Below the pieces are notes generated by a model, which saw only the letters and a list, made by a program, of their open reading frames with translations, ran no database searches and was not told where the DNA came from. A stretch of 64,000 nt of DNA from positions 310,001 through 374,000 of the forward strand of contig NZ_LMKL01000001.1 in assembly GCF_001421505.1 (NCBI RefSeq). The letters run 5' to 3'. Position 1 is the first letter of the stretch; every line of letters starts with the position of its first letter. The position numbers and the translations under genes are program-made. Origin of the DNA: Sphingomonas sp. Leaf17 (GTDB taxonomy: Bacteria; Pseudomonadota; Alphaproteobacteria; Sphingomonadales; Sphingomonadaceae). Of this stretch, positions 17,175 to 25,770 are shown piece by piece.

Positions 17175-19289
17175 ATGTCCAAAATCGCTTTCCTGTCCGG
17201 TGTCGCCGCCATCGTCCTCGTCCAGCCCGCCGCCGCGCAGACGACGCGCAGCGCGCAACCGGCCGAGATCATCGTGACCGCGCCGATCCAGCAGAGCGAG
17301 ACGGACGTTTTGCAGGGTACGTCGGTGCTGACCGGTGAGGAACTGGCGCGCGACCTGCGCCCGACTATCGGCGAGACGCTGGCCCGTCAGCCGGGCGTGT
17401 CCGCCACCTCGTTCGGCCCCAACGCCTCCCGCCCGGTCCTGCGCGGGTTCCAGGGCGAGCGTATCCGCGTGCTGTCCGACGGCATCGGCTCGATCGACGT
17501 GTCGAACACCTCGGTCGATCACGCGGTGGCGATCAACCCGCTGCTGGCCGAGCGGGTCGAGGTGCTGCGCGGACCATCGGCGCTACTGTTCGGATCGTCG
17601 GCGGTCGGCGGTGTCGTCAACGTGGTCGACACGCGCATCCCGCGCACGGTGCCGGAAAACGGATACCGGCTGAGCGGCATCGCCGGCTATGGGTCGGCGG
17701 CCAACGAACGGTCGATCGCCAGCGCCGGCGACGTAGCCGTGACCGACAAGATCGTTCTCCACGCCGACGGCTCCTATGCCAAGACCGACGACCTGCGGAT
17801 CGGCGGGTTCGCGCTGAGCCGTGCGCAGCGGGCGCAGGCGCTGGCGACCGCCGCCACCGGCGCGGTGGGTGAGGACGGCATCGACTTCGCCGCCAATGCC
17901 GCGATCCGCGACCGCCTGCCCAACACCGCCAGCGAGACGTGGACCGCGGGCGTCGGCGCGTCGATCATCACCGACACCGGCAATCTCGGCATCGCCTACA
18001 GCCATTATGACAGCCTGTACGGCGTGCCGATCCGCTATGCGACGCAAGAGGGGCAGGAACAGGAAGCCCCGCGACTGGACATCGTCCAGAACCGCATCGA
18101 CCTGCGCGGCGAGGTCGAAACCGGCGGCGGCTTCCTCGACAGGATCCGCGTGCGCGCCGGTGCCGCCGAATATCGCCATTTCGAGCTGGAGCCGGACAAT
18201 GCGATCGGCACCGCCTTCTACAACAAGGGTCTGGAGGGCCGGCTGGAGCTGGTGCAGGCCAAGCGCGGCGTGTGGCAGGGGGCATCGGGCGTCCAGTATT
18301 TTTCGCGCGACTTCAATGTCGTCGGCGACGAAGCCTTCCTGCCGCGCAATTCGACCGAGCAGGTCGGGCTGTTCACGTTGCAGCAGGTCAATCTCGGCGC
18401 GATCCGTGCCGAGGCCGGGGTGCGCTACGAACGCTCGTCGCTGTCGGCCAAGACGCCCACCGACGACGCCCGCTTCTTCCGCGGCGACCGGCAGTTCGAT
18501 GCGTTCTCCGGGTCCGCCGGCGCATCCTATGGCCTGAGCGATCAGTGGCGGGTCGGCGTCAACGTGTCGCACACCGAACGCGCGCCATCGGCGGAGGAAC
18601 TGTTCGCCAACGGGCCGCATGCCGGCACCCAGGCCTATGAACTGGGCAATCCCGACTTCAAGCTGGAGAAGTCGTGGGGGGTCGAGGGCACCGTCCACGG
18701 GCACGGCGACGGCTACAGCTTCGACGCGTCGGCCTATTACAACTGGTTCTCCAACTACATCTTCGAGAATCAGGTCGCACCCGCCGCGTGCGTTGCCGCC
18801 GCATCGCCATCGGGGCGCGACGTCGACCTGCCCTGCTTCCAGTATGCGCAGGCCGATGCCCGCTATTACGGGCTTGAGGCGCAGGCCTCGGTCCGGCTGG
18901 CACGGATCGGCGGCTACACGCTCAATGCCGACCTGCTGGGCGACTGGGTCCATGCCACCGTCGTCGATCAGGGTCCGGTGCCGCGCATCCCGCCAGTACG
19001 CCTGCTCGGCGGGCTGGAGGCGCAGTCGGACCGCATCACCGCCCGCGCCGAGGTCGAGCACAGCTTCGACCAGAACCGCGTCAGCACCTTCGAGACGGCG
19101 ACCAACGGCTTCACGCTGGTCAATGCCTCGGTCGCACTGAAGCCGTTCGGCGTCGCCAATCCGACCAGCCTGATCCTGAGCGCGAACAACATCTTCGACG
19201 TGGAGGCGCGCCGCCACGCCAGCGTGCTGAAGGATTTCGCCCCGCTGGCCGGACGCGACCTGCGCGCGACGCTCAGCTTCAAGCTGTAA
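17175..19289 (+). CDS. TonB-dependent receptor, ZnuD-like
   Basis: Outer-membrane receptor of 704 residues with a signal peptide (LSGVAAIVLVQPAAA), a plug at about 35-150 (RPVLRGFQGERIRVLSDG, ERVEVLRGPSALLFGSSA) and a 22-strand barrel ending in Phe-Lys-Leu. Plug features and the barrel segment AYELGNPDFKLE match the ZnuD zinc/heme receptor group. The His-rich external loop of neisserial ZnuD is not seen; a Cys pair in a loop (near 540-560) may substitute. GGAG lies 6 bases before the ATG. The Zur-like box upstream supports zinc, but the ligand is inferred. Confidence 0.8.
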   Translation: MSKIAFLSGVAAIVLVQPAAAQTTRSAQPAEIIVTAPIQQSETDVLQGTSVLTGEELARDLRPTIGETLARQPGVSATSFGPNASRPVLRGFQGERIRVLSDGIGSIDVSNTSVDHAVAINPLLAERVEVLRGPSALLFGSSAVGGVVNVVDTRIPRTVPENGYRLSGIAGYGSAANERSIASAGDVAVTDKIVLHADGSYAKTDDLRIGGFALSRAQRAQALATAATGAVGEDGIDFAANAAIRDRLPNTASETWTAGVGASIITDTGNLGIAYSHYDSLYGVPIRYATQEGQEQEAPRLDIVQNRIDLRGEVETGGGFLDRIRVRAGAAEYRHFELEPDNAIGTAFYNKGLEGRLELVQAKRGVWQGASGVQYFSRDFNVVGDEAFLPRNSTEQVGLFTLQQVNLGAIRAEAGVRYERSSLSAKTPTDDARFFRGDRQFDAFSGSAGASYGLSDQWRVGVNVSHTERAPSAEELFANGPHAGTQAYELGNPDFKLEKSWGVEGTVHGHGDGYSFDASAYYNWFSNYIFENQVAPAACVAAASPSGRDVDLPCFQYAQADARYYGLEAQASVRLARIGGYTLNADLLGDWVHATVVDQGPVPRIPPVRLLGGLEAQSDRITARAEVEHSFDQNRVSTFETATNGFTLVNASVALKPFGVANPTSLILSANNIFDVEARRHASVLKDFAPLAGRDLRATLSFKL

Positions 19290-19294
19290 TATCC

Positions 19295-19325
19295 ATGGCG
19301 GGGGCGGTTCGGCCGCCCCCGCCAT
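19295..19325 (+). terminator. Strong hairpin after the ZnuD-like gene
   Basis: A 13-bp stem ATGGCGGGGGCGG / CCGCCCCCGCCAT with a TTCGG loop, six bases after the stop. There is no T run, so it may act as a 3'-end stabiliser rather than a full intrinsic terminator. Confidence 0.6.
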
Positions 19326-19388
19326 ACCCAAAACTCTGGACCTTTGCGATCCAGCCCGGCAGAGCGTGTTTTCCAAAGGAGACACGAT

Positions 19389-20573
19389 ATGGCAGGCATG
19401 GGCCGGTTCGACTGGGAAGACCCCTTCCTTCTCGACGATCAGCTGACCGAGGACGAGCGGATGGTGCGCGATACCGCGCGCGGCTACGCCCGCGACAAGC
19501 TGCTCCCGCGCATCGTCGATGCGTTCGCGAACGAACATACCGATCCAACGATCTTTCGCGAAATGGGTGAACTCGGCCTGCTCGGGCCGACCGTACCGGA
19601 GGAATATGGCGGCGTCGGCGCGTCCTATGTCGCCTATGGTCTGGTCGCGCGCGAGGTCGAGGCGATCGACAGCGGCTATCGCTCGATGATGAGCGTGCAG
19701 TCGAGCCTGGTTATGTACCCCATCCTGACCTTCGGGTCGGAGGCGCAGAAGCGCAAATACCTGCCCAAGCTGGCGACCGGCGAATGGATCGGCTGTTTCG
19801 GCCTGACCGAACCCGACGCCGGATCCGACCCCGGCAGCATGACGACGCGCGCCCGGAAGGTCGATGGCGGCTATGTGATCTCGGGTGCCAAGACCTGGAT
19901 CAGCAATTCGCCGATCGCCGACGTCTTCGTCGTCTGGGCCAAGTCCGATGCGCATGACGACCAGATCCGCGGGTTCGTGCTGGAACGGGGCATGAAGGGG
20001 CTGGTGACGCCCAAGATCGAGGGCAAGCTGAGCCTGCGCGCGTCGATCACCGGCATGATCATGATGGACGATGTCGAGGTCGGCGACGACGCGCTGCTGC
20101 CCGACGTGCAGGGATTGAAGGGGCCGTTCGGGTGTCTGAACCGCGCGCGCTACGGCATCAGCTGGGGCGCGCTGGGCGCGGCGGAGTTCTGCTTCCACGC
20201 GGCGCGGCAATATGGGCTGGACCGCAAGCAGTTCGGCACGCCGCTGGCCGGGCGTCAGCTCTACCAGAAGAAACTGGCCGACATGGAGACCGAGATCGCG
20301 CTCGGGCTACAGGCATCCCTGCGCGTCGGTCGGCTGATGGACGAGGGACGGTTCGCGCCCGAGATGGTCAGCCTGGTGAAGCGCAACAATGTCGGCAAGG
20401 CGCTGGATATCGCGCGGATGGCGCGCGACATGCACGGCGGCAACGGTATCTCCGGCGAATATCACGTGATGCGCCACGCGATGAACCTGGAAACGGTCAA
20501 CACCTATGAGGGCGCGCATGACGTTCATGCGCTGATCCTGGGCCGGGCGATCACGGGGATTGCCGCGTTCTGA
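19389..20573 (+). CDS. gcdH: Glutaryl-CoA dehydrogenase
   Basis: Acyl-CoA dehydrogenase of 394 residues. The family-specific segments point to GcdH, which oxidises and decarboxylates glutaryl-CoA to crotonyl-CoA in lysine and tryptophan catabolism: N-terminal [28 protein letters not shown], the [13 protein letters not shown] region and the catalytic Glu in [23 protein letters not shown] 19389 has AAGGAG nine bases upstream; the upstream in-frame ATG at 19344 lacks one. It stands alone and ends just before a palindromic repeat. Confidence 0.93.
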   Translation: MAGMGRFDWEDPFLLDDQLTEDERMVRDTARGYARDKLLPRIVDAFANEHTDPTIFREMGELGLLGPTVPEEYGGVGASYVAYGLVAREVEAIDSGYRSMMSVQSSLVMYPILTFGSEAQKRKYLPKLATGEWIGCFGLTEPDAGSDPGSMTTRARKVDGGYVISGAKTWISNSPIADVFVVWAKSDAHDDQIRGFVLERGMKGLVTPKIEGKLSLRASITGMIMMDDVEVGDDALLPDVQGLKGPFGCLNRARYGISWGALGAAEFCFHAARQYGLDRKQFGTPLAGRQLYQKKLADMETEIALGLQASLRVGRLMDEGRFAPEMVSLVKRNNVGKALDIARMARDMHGGNGISGEYHVMRHAMNLETVNTYEGAHDVHALILGRAITGIAAF

Positions 20574-20580
20574 AGCCAGG

Positions 20581-20662
20581 CCCGTCATTGCGAGCGTAGC
20601 CAAGCAATCCAGAGCGTCTTGCCTATGGCCCTGGATTGCTTCGCTACGCGCGCAATGACGGG
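20581..20662. repeat. 82-bp palindromic repeat (GTCATTGCGAGCG type)
   Basis: Arms 20581-20612 and 20631-20662 are 32-bp reverse complements with two mismatches and an 18-nt loop. The core CGTCATTGCGAGCG...AAGCAATCC is a dispersed extragenic palindrome found in many bacterial genomes. It lies between converging genes and may double as a transcription stop. Confidence 0.9.
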
Positions 20663-20667
20663 CTGGG

Positions 20668-20693
20668 AAAAAGCCCCCGGCTGTCACCGGGGA
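20668..20693 (-). terminator. Terminator of the FucP-type transporter gene
   Basis: On the minus strand CCCCGG-tgacag-CCGGGG followed by GCTTTTT, ten bases after the stop codon. Confidence 0.8.
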
Positions 20694-20703
20694 CCAAACC
20701 ACG

Positions 20704-21996
20704 TCAGGCCGTAACCGACCGGCGGGCGTACAAGCCGTACGCGGCGATGATCGCGTAGCAGATTGCCGGCAGGATCAGCGAGAAGTGCAGGCTGCCCGAG
20801 CTGTCGGCCAGCACGCCGGTCAGGTACGGGATCACCGCGCCGCCGACGATCGCGGTGGCGATGACGCCCGACCCCTCGGCCGCGCGCTTGCCCAGACCTT
20901 CTGACGCCAGCGCGAAGATGGTCGGGAACATCACCGAGTTCATCAGGCCGATCGCCAGCAGCGACCAGGCCGACACGCCGCCTGTGGTGTTGGCGGAAAT
21001 CAGGATCAGCGTGATCGTGCCCGCCGCGACGGCCGCCAGCAGCTTGCCCGGCGATACCTTCTGCAACACATAGGCGCCGATGAACCGGCCGACCAGCGCG
21101 CCGCCCCAGTAGAACGGCACATGCTTGCCCGCCGCGACGTCGGTCAGCGCCAGGACGCTCGGCTGCATCAGGTAATTGACGATCAGCGAGCCGATCGCGA
21201 CTTCCGCGCCGACGTACAGGAAGATGCACAACGCGCCCATGGCGAAGCGCGGACGCTTCAGCAGGGTGAAGGCGTGGAACATGCTGCCGGCCGTCTCCTG
21301 CTCCTCGTTCAGGCGGTTGCGCCGCGTCCAGACGACGCCCGCGACGATCAGCAGCGCGGCGGCCAGGCCCATATAGGTGTGGACGACGGTGCGCGAGGAT
21401 TCGGCGCGGTACGCATCGAGCGCCGCGCCGGTCAGCGTCGAGGAATCGACGGTCGCCAGACCGCCGAGGATCAGTGCCGACCCGACATAGGGAAAGATGG
21501 TCGTGCCAAGCGAGTTGAACGCCTGTGCGAAGGTCAGCCGGCTCGACGCGGTGCGCGGGTGGCCAAGCGCCGAGATCAGCGGGTTGGCGACCACCTGCAC
21601 GATGGTGATGCCCGCCCCCAGCACGAACAGCGCGAACAGGAACAGGCCGAACGTCGCGGTCGACGAGGCGGGAATGAACAGCAGGCAGCCCGCCGTCATC
21701 GTGACCAGACCGATCGACGCGGTGCGCATGTAACCGGCCTTGCGGACGATGGCCGCGGCCGGAATCGAGAACAGGGCATAGGCAAGGAAGAACGCCGACT
21801 GGACCAGCATCGACGTCGCGTGATCGAGCGTGAACAGCTCCTTCAGCTTCGGGATGATAATGTCGTTCAGCGACGTGATGCCGCCGAAGATGAAGAACAG
21901 CGCGAACACGAAGACGCGCAGGTCGGGCGCATCATACCCGTGCGCGGCATCGCCGCTGGCGGCGTCGGCGGACGCCTTTGACATATCGACGTGCAT
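20704..21996 (-). CDS. MFS sugar transporter (FucP/GluP family)
   Basis: Inner-membrane proton symporter of about 430 residues with 12 predicted helices. Family features: FALFFIFGGITSLNDIIIP in helix 1, the GAGITIVQVVANPLISALG loop, SRLTFAQAFNSLGT and the cytoplasmic linker before TM7. FucP/GluP members carry fucose, glucose or galactose; galactose would fit the two alpha-galactosidases elsewhere in the window, but this is inference. ATG 21996 has GGAGAGGA upstream. It is divergent from the aldolase gene. Confidence 0.88.
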   Translation of the reverse strand: MHVDMSKASADAASGDAAHGYDAPDLRVFVFALFFIFGGITSLNDIIIPKLKELFTLDHATSMLVQSAFFLAYALFSIPAAAIVRKAGYMRTASIGLVTMTAGCLLFIPASSTATFGLFLFALFVLGAGITIVQVVANPLISALGHPRTASSRLTFAQAFNSLGTTIFPYVGSALILGGLATVDSSTLTGAALDAYRAESSRTVVHTYMGLAAALLIVAGVVWTRRNRLNEEQETAGSMFHAFTLLKRPRFAMGALCIFLYVGAEVAIGSLIVNYLMQPSVLALTDVAAGKHVPFYWGGALVGRFIGAYVLQKVSPGKLLAAVAAGTITLILISANTTGGVSAWSLLAIGLMNSVMFPTIFALASEGLGKRAAEGSGVIATAIVGGAVIPYLTGVLADSSGSLHFSLILPAICYAIIAAYGLYARRSVTA

Positions 21997-22151
21997 TGCG
22001 TGTCCTCTCCTCCCCGGCCTACCCCGCCGGACCGCGCTCATACAGACGTTCCCGCTCCAAATGGCAATCCGTCTTCAAGCAGGTTTGCGGTGTTCCTGTG
22101 CTTGCGATAGCACCGGGTAGCAGAACGAAACCAATAATCGGGAGAGAGTCG

Positions 22152-22913
22152 ATGGCGACCGCAATCCTTCGCGAGGCCGAGCCTACCCAGGCTGAAGTCG
22201 AGGCGCGCCAGCAACTTGCCGCCTGCTACCGCGTGTTCGACATGCTCGGCTGGTCCGAGATGATCTACAACCACATCACGCTAAAGGTGCCGGGCGAGGA
22301 GGGCGCGTTCCTCATCAACCCGTTCGGCCTGCATTTCAGCGAAGTGACCGCGTCGAGCCTGGTCAAGATCGACATCGACGGCAACAAGCTGGACGACAGC
22401 CCCTATCCGGTCAATCTGGCCGGCTTCACCCAGCATGCGCTGTTCCACCGCAAATTGCCTGACGCGCATTGCATCATGCACACGCACACGACGGCGGGCA
22501 TGGCGGTCAGCTCGGTGGAGGGTGGCCTGCGTCCCACCAATTTCTACGCCTGCAACTTCGCGGGCCAGATCGCCTATCATGATTTCGAGGGCGTGACGGT
22601 GCGGTCGGAGGAAGGCGAACGGCTGATCGCGCATCTCGGCGAAAAGCGGGTCATGCTGCTGAAGAACCACGGCATATTGGTGATGGGCCGCACCCTGCCC
22701 GAGGCGTTCCTGAAACACTGGTCGCTGCAACGCGCCTGCGAGATCCAGGTCGCCACCGCGTCGATGGGCACCCCGATCGAGGTGCCACCCGACGTCGTCG
22801 CGGTCCACCAGCGCGATCTCGGCAAGGTGGCAATTCCGGGCGGCGTGGGACAGGCGGACTTCGCGGCGATGGTCCGGTTGGTCGACCGCCAGGATCGCAG
22901 CTGGCGGGATTGA
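22152..22913 (+). CDS. Class II aldolase/adducin family protein
   Basis: 253 residues with the class II aldolase/adducin domain. The zinc-binding His residues are seen in MHTHTTAG and in KNHGILVMG; NHITLKVP and GLHFSEVTASSL form the phosphate-binding side. Relatives without an acidic catalytic residue at the usual position are common and of unknown activity. GGAGAGAG lies a few bases before the ATG. It stands alone and is followed by a repeat-rich gap. Confidence 0.88.
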   Translation: MATAILREAEPTQAEVEARQQLAACYRVFDMLGWSEMIYNHITLKVPGEEGAFLINPFGLHFSEVTASSLVKIDIDGNKLDDSPYPVNLAGFTQHALFHRKLPDAHCIMHTHTTAGMAVSSVEGGLRPTNFYACNFAGQIAYHDFEGVTVRSEEGERLIAHLGEKRVMLLKNHGILVMGRTLPEAFLKHWSLQRACEIQVATASMGTPIEVPPDVVAVHQRDLGKVAIPGGVGQADFAAMVRLVDRQDRSWRD

Positions 22914-22938
22914 GCCGGCGGCGACCGGTCTGCCCCTA

Positions 22939-23030
22939 CCACCCCGGCGGAGGCCGGGGCCCAATTGGGGTAAGGCTGGTAATAACGCACTACCGCGTAC
23001 CGACTTGGGCCCCGGCCTTCGACGGGCTGG
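22939..23030. repeat. Inverted repeat in intergenic region, first pair
   Basis: CCACCCCGGCGGAGGCCGGG (continuing to 22964) faces TTGGGCCCCGGCCTTCGACG (from 23005), about 25 bp per arm with mismatches. It belongs to a 445-base gene-free stretch (22914-23359) that otherwise shows only this and the next repeat. Confidence 0.75.
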
Positions 23031-23064
23031 TAAGGGGGAATCTGAGGCCGTCCCATCCCGTTTT

Positions 23065-23139
23065 CCCGCAAAGGCGGGGTTCCAGAACCACACAAGACAA
23101 CGGCTGTTTGCAGTCGCGACCCTGGCCCCCCGCCTTCGC
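23065..23139. repeat. Inverted repeat in intergenic region, second pair
   Basis: CCCGCAAAGGCGGGGTTCCAG-type arm (23065-23084, ending CCAG) pairs with CTGGCCCCCCGCCTTCGC (23122-23139). It is the same GC-rich dispersed-repeat style as the first pair. The remaining 220 bases to the next gene show no convincing feature. Confidence 0.7.
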
Positions 23140-23359
23140 AGCGGAACGGCCCCGAAGTTGACGACCTGCATCAGAGACGGTGTCGGTTTGAAAACTTCGG
23201 GGGCGATGGCGCAGGCAAAAGCGGGGCGATAGATCGGGTACGGCGAAGATAGGGGCGGCGTCATCCACCAGTCTGTGTCATTCGATTTCCAACATTGCCA
23301 CCCCGTTGTAGCGGCGGGCCACGCACACCACCGAACACGATGCCGGAACCGCAGTCCCG

Positions 23360-23905
23360 ATGACCAGCTTCACCGTCAACAACCAGCCCGTCCGATACCG
23401 CCTGTCGCCCGACACGCCGCTGTTATGGGCGCTGCGCGATGCGTCGAACCTGACCGGCACCAAATATGGCTGCGGCACCGGCCATTGCGGGGCCTGTACG
23501 GTCGAGATCGACGGCCGGGCGGCGCGGTCGTGCCAGGTGCCGATCGGCAGCATCGAGGGCAGCGACGTCACGACGATCGAGGGGCTGTCGCGCGACCGCA
23601 CCCATCCGGTGCAACTGGCCTTCATCGCTGACAATGTCGGGCAATGCGGGTTCTGCATCCCCGGGCTGGTGATGGCCGCATCGGTCCTGCTGAAACGCAA
23701 TCCCGACCCGGACGAGGCGACGATCCGCGCCAGCCTGTCCAACCTGTGCCGGTGCGGCATCCATCCCCGGATCGTCGAGGCGGTGCGCCACGCGGCACGG
23801 GTGGCGCGTGGCGAGGAGACCATCGCCGCCGGCCCGCGTCCCGGCATTGACCCGGCGGATTCCGCGCGGATCGTCCCCGCCCTGACTCCGCCGCCGCGCC
23901 CCTGA
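23360..23905 (+). CDS. (2Fe-2S)-binding small subunit of a xanthine oxidase-family dehydrogenase
   Basis: 181 residues. The N-terminal plant-ferredoxin-type cluster has CGTGHCGACTVEID and a fourth Cys in ARSCQVP. The second all-helical cluster domain has GQCGFCIPG and NLCRCGIH. Such subunits (IorA, CoxS type) pass electrons from a molybdopterin large subunit such as isoquinoline 1-oxidoreductase or an aldehyde dehydrogenase. No large subunit is adjacent: the next gene downstream is an unrelated secreted protein, and upstream is a repeat region. About 25 extra Pro/Ala-rich residues end the protein. Confidence 0.87.
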   Translation: MTSFTVNNQPVRYRLSPDTPLLWALRDASNLTGTKYGCGTGHCGACTVEIDGRAARSCQVPIGSIEGSDVTTIEGLSRDRTHPVQLAFIADNVGQCGFCIPGLVMAASVLLKRNPDPDEATIRASLSNLCRCGIHPRIVEAVRHAARVARGEETIAAGPRPGIDPADSARIVPALTPPPRP

Positions 23906-24032
23906 TCCGCAACGGATCGCCTCAATGCTTTCGGATTGCTGACATACGGGTTCAGTTTCGGCTCAGCGCCGGCCGCGCATACCGGCATCATCGAAGGGGT
24001 CGGCAGTGCGCCGGCACATTGGGACGCTTGCC

Positions 24033-25001
24033 ATGACGAAGACACTGATGGGACTGCTGCTCGCCGCGACCGCACTGGTGCCCGGCATGGCCAGCGCGCA
24101 GGACGCCGGCGTCCAGGATGGGCGCCAGCGCCCCGACATGCGGCAGGTCCGCGAACGCGCCCTGCGCGTGGATGGTGACGGCGATCGCCAGCCGCGTCGT
24201 TTCGAGCAACGCAGGGCCGAACAGCCTCGCGCCGACGTGCAGGTGAATACGCCGGTGACCGGTGATCGCGGGGACTGGCGCGGCGGGGATCGTCGCGGCG
24301 TCCGTCAGGATCGACAGGACCGACAGGAGGGGCGCCCGACCTGGGCCGAGAACCGCGCGCAGCAGCCACAGGGCGAGACCACCCGTCAACCCTTCGCCGA
24401 TCGCCGTGATGACCGGCGCGACGACCGGGCCGATCGGCGTGACGACCGCCGAACCGACCGGGCCGATCGGCGCGGTGATCGCCGGGACGACATCCGGTCG
24501 AACGGCGGTCGCCCGGACATCCGCACATGGCAGAGTGGTCAGAACGGGCAGAATGTCCGGCGCTGGCAGGGCGACGGTGGCGATCAGCGCCGGATCTACG
24601 ACCGTGCCCGTGCCCAGCAGCAGTGGAGCCGCAATGGTGCCGACTGGCGCGACAACGACCGCAACCGGAACGGCTTCGATGATCGGCGCAGCTGGAACCG
24701 CAGCTGGCGCAACGACGATCGCTACGACTGGAACGGGTACCGCGCGCAGAACCGGGGGCAGTACCGTCTGCCGCGCTATTACGCGCCGCAGGGGTGGGGC
24801 AATGGCTATCGCCGCTTCTCGGTCGGGCTGCGGCTGGAATCGATCCTGTTCAACCAGAATTACTGGATCCAGGATCCGTGGACGTACCGGCTGCCCGAAG
24901 CGTACGGCCCGTATCGGTGGGTGCGGTATTATGACGATGCGCTGCTCGTCGATCTGGACAGCGGCCGGGTGATCGACACCGTCTACGGCATCTTCTGGTA
25001 G
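24033..25001 (+). CDS. RcnB-like periplasmic protein with Arg/Asp repeat
   Basis: 322 residues. Signal peptide MTKTLMGLLLAATALVPGMASA, then a very polar, Arg/Asp/Gln-rich region with a tandem DRRDDR / DRADRR low-complexity block at about residues 125-160, then Trp/Asn/Tyr-rich segments. A C-terminal RcnB-like domain follows (LPRYYAPQGWGNGYRRFSVG and WVRYYDDALLVDLDSGRV). RcnB proteins influence nickel/cobalt homeostasis in enterobacteria; many alphaproteobacterial versions are uncharacterised. ATG 24033 is preferred over an upstream GTG because it starts the signal peptide. Confidence 0.8.
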   Translation: MTKTLMGLLLAATALVPGMASAQDAGVQDGRQRPDMRQVRERALRVDGDGDRQPRRFEQRRAEQPRADVQVNTPVTGDRGDWRGGDRRGVRQDRQDRQEGRPTWAENRAQQPQGETTRQPFADRRDDRRDDRADRRDDRRTDRADRRGDRRDDIRSNGGRPDIRTWQSGQNGQNVRRWQGDGGDQRRIYDRARAQQQWSRNGADWRDNDRNRNGFDDRRSWNRSWRNDDRYDWNGYRAQNRGQYRLPRYYAPQGWGNGYRRFSVGLRLESILFNQNYWIQDPWTYRLPEAYGPYRWVRYYDDALLVDLDSGRVIDTVYGIFW

Positions 25002-25079
25002 GTGCCTCTTGGAGAGGCCGGAGGCATCACGCCGCCGGCCCCTCTTGTGTTTCACACATCAAACCGCGAAATCACGCCC

Positions 25080-25760
25080 ATGTCGCTGTTCGCCCGCAAG
25101 AAGAAGACCGCCGTCTCGCCCGTCCGCGCCGAGTTCGGCCGCACCGTCGCCGCCGCGCTGGATGCCGCCCCCGGTGTCGAGCGGGTCGCGGTCGACGCGG
25201 CGCAGGTCTATCACATGGTCGATTTTCTCACCCCCGACCAGTGCGACGCGATCATCCGGCTGATCGACATCGGCCGCCGCCCCTCCACCCTGCTGTCGGA
25301 CAACCCGGAAAAGAACTTCCGCACGTCGGAAAGCTGCGACATGGACCGGTGGTCACCCGACGTGCAGCCGATCGACGAGGCGATCGCGCATCTGCTGGGC
25401 ATCGAACCCCGTTTCGGCGAGACGATGCAGGGCCAGCGTTATGCGCCCGGCCAGCAATTCCGCGCGCATCATGACTATTTCCACGAAGGCGAAAGCTATT
25501 GGGAAAAGATGCAGGCGCAAGGTGGCCAGCGGACGTGGACCGCGATGATCTATCTGAACGACGTCGAGGAGGGCGGCGCGACGTGGTTTCCGCTGTCGGG
25601 CATCAAGGTCGCGCCGCGGCGCGGCCTGTTGCTAGCCTGGAACAACATGAACCCGGACGGCAGCCCGAACGAGCGTACCGTGCATGAGGGCATGCCGGTG
25701 GTCGAGGGTACGAAGTACGTCGTGACGAAATGGTTTCGCGAGCGCCCGTGGATCAGGTAA
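25080..25760 (+). CDS. Prolyl 4-hydroxylase-type 2OG-Fe(II) oxygenase
   Basis: 226 residues with a P4H alpha-subunit catalytic domain. Fe ligands are His and Asp of HHDYFHEG and the distal His in RTVHEGMPV; the 2-oxoglutarate-binding Lys is in YVVTKWFRERPW. It hydroxylates prolines, or a related residue, in a target protein or peptide; the substrate is unknown. The short basic N-terminus (FARKKKTAV) has no signal. It is ten bases before recJ and may be co-transcribed. Confidence 0.9.
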   Translation: MSLFARKKKTAVSPVRAEFGRTVAAALDAAPGVERVAVDAAQVYHMVDFLTPDQCDAIIRLIDIGRRPSTLLSDNPEKNFRTSESCDMDRWSPDVQPIDEAIAHLLGIEPRFGETMQGQRYAPGQQFRAHHDYFHEGESYWEKMQAQGGQRTWTAMIYLNDVEEGGATWFPLSGIKVAPRRGLLLAWNNMNPDGSPNERTVHEGMPVVEGTKYVVTKWFRERPWIR

Positions 25761-25770
25761 CCCGCGCGGC

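Noticed and set aside
17583..20210. Minus-strand frame of 875 codons over the ZnuD-like receptor and gcdH
   Set aside because: Spans two unrelated plus-strand genes and reads as Arg/Val/Asp/Gln-rich antisense.
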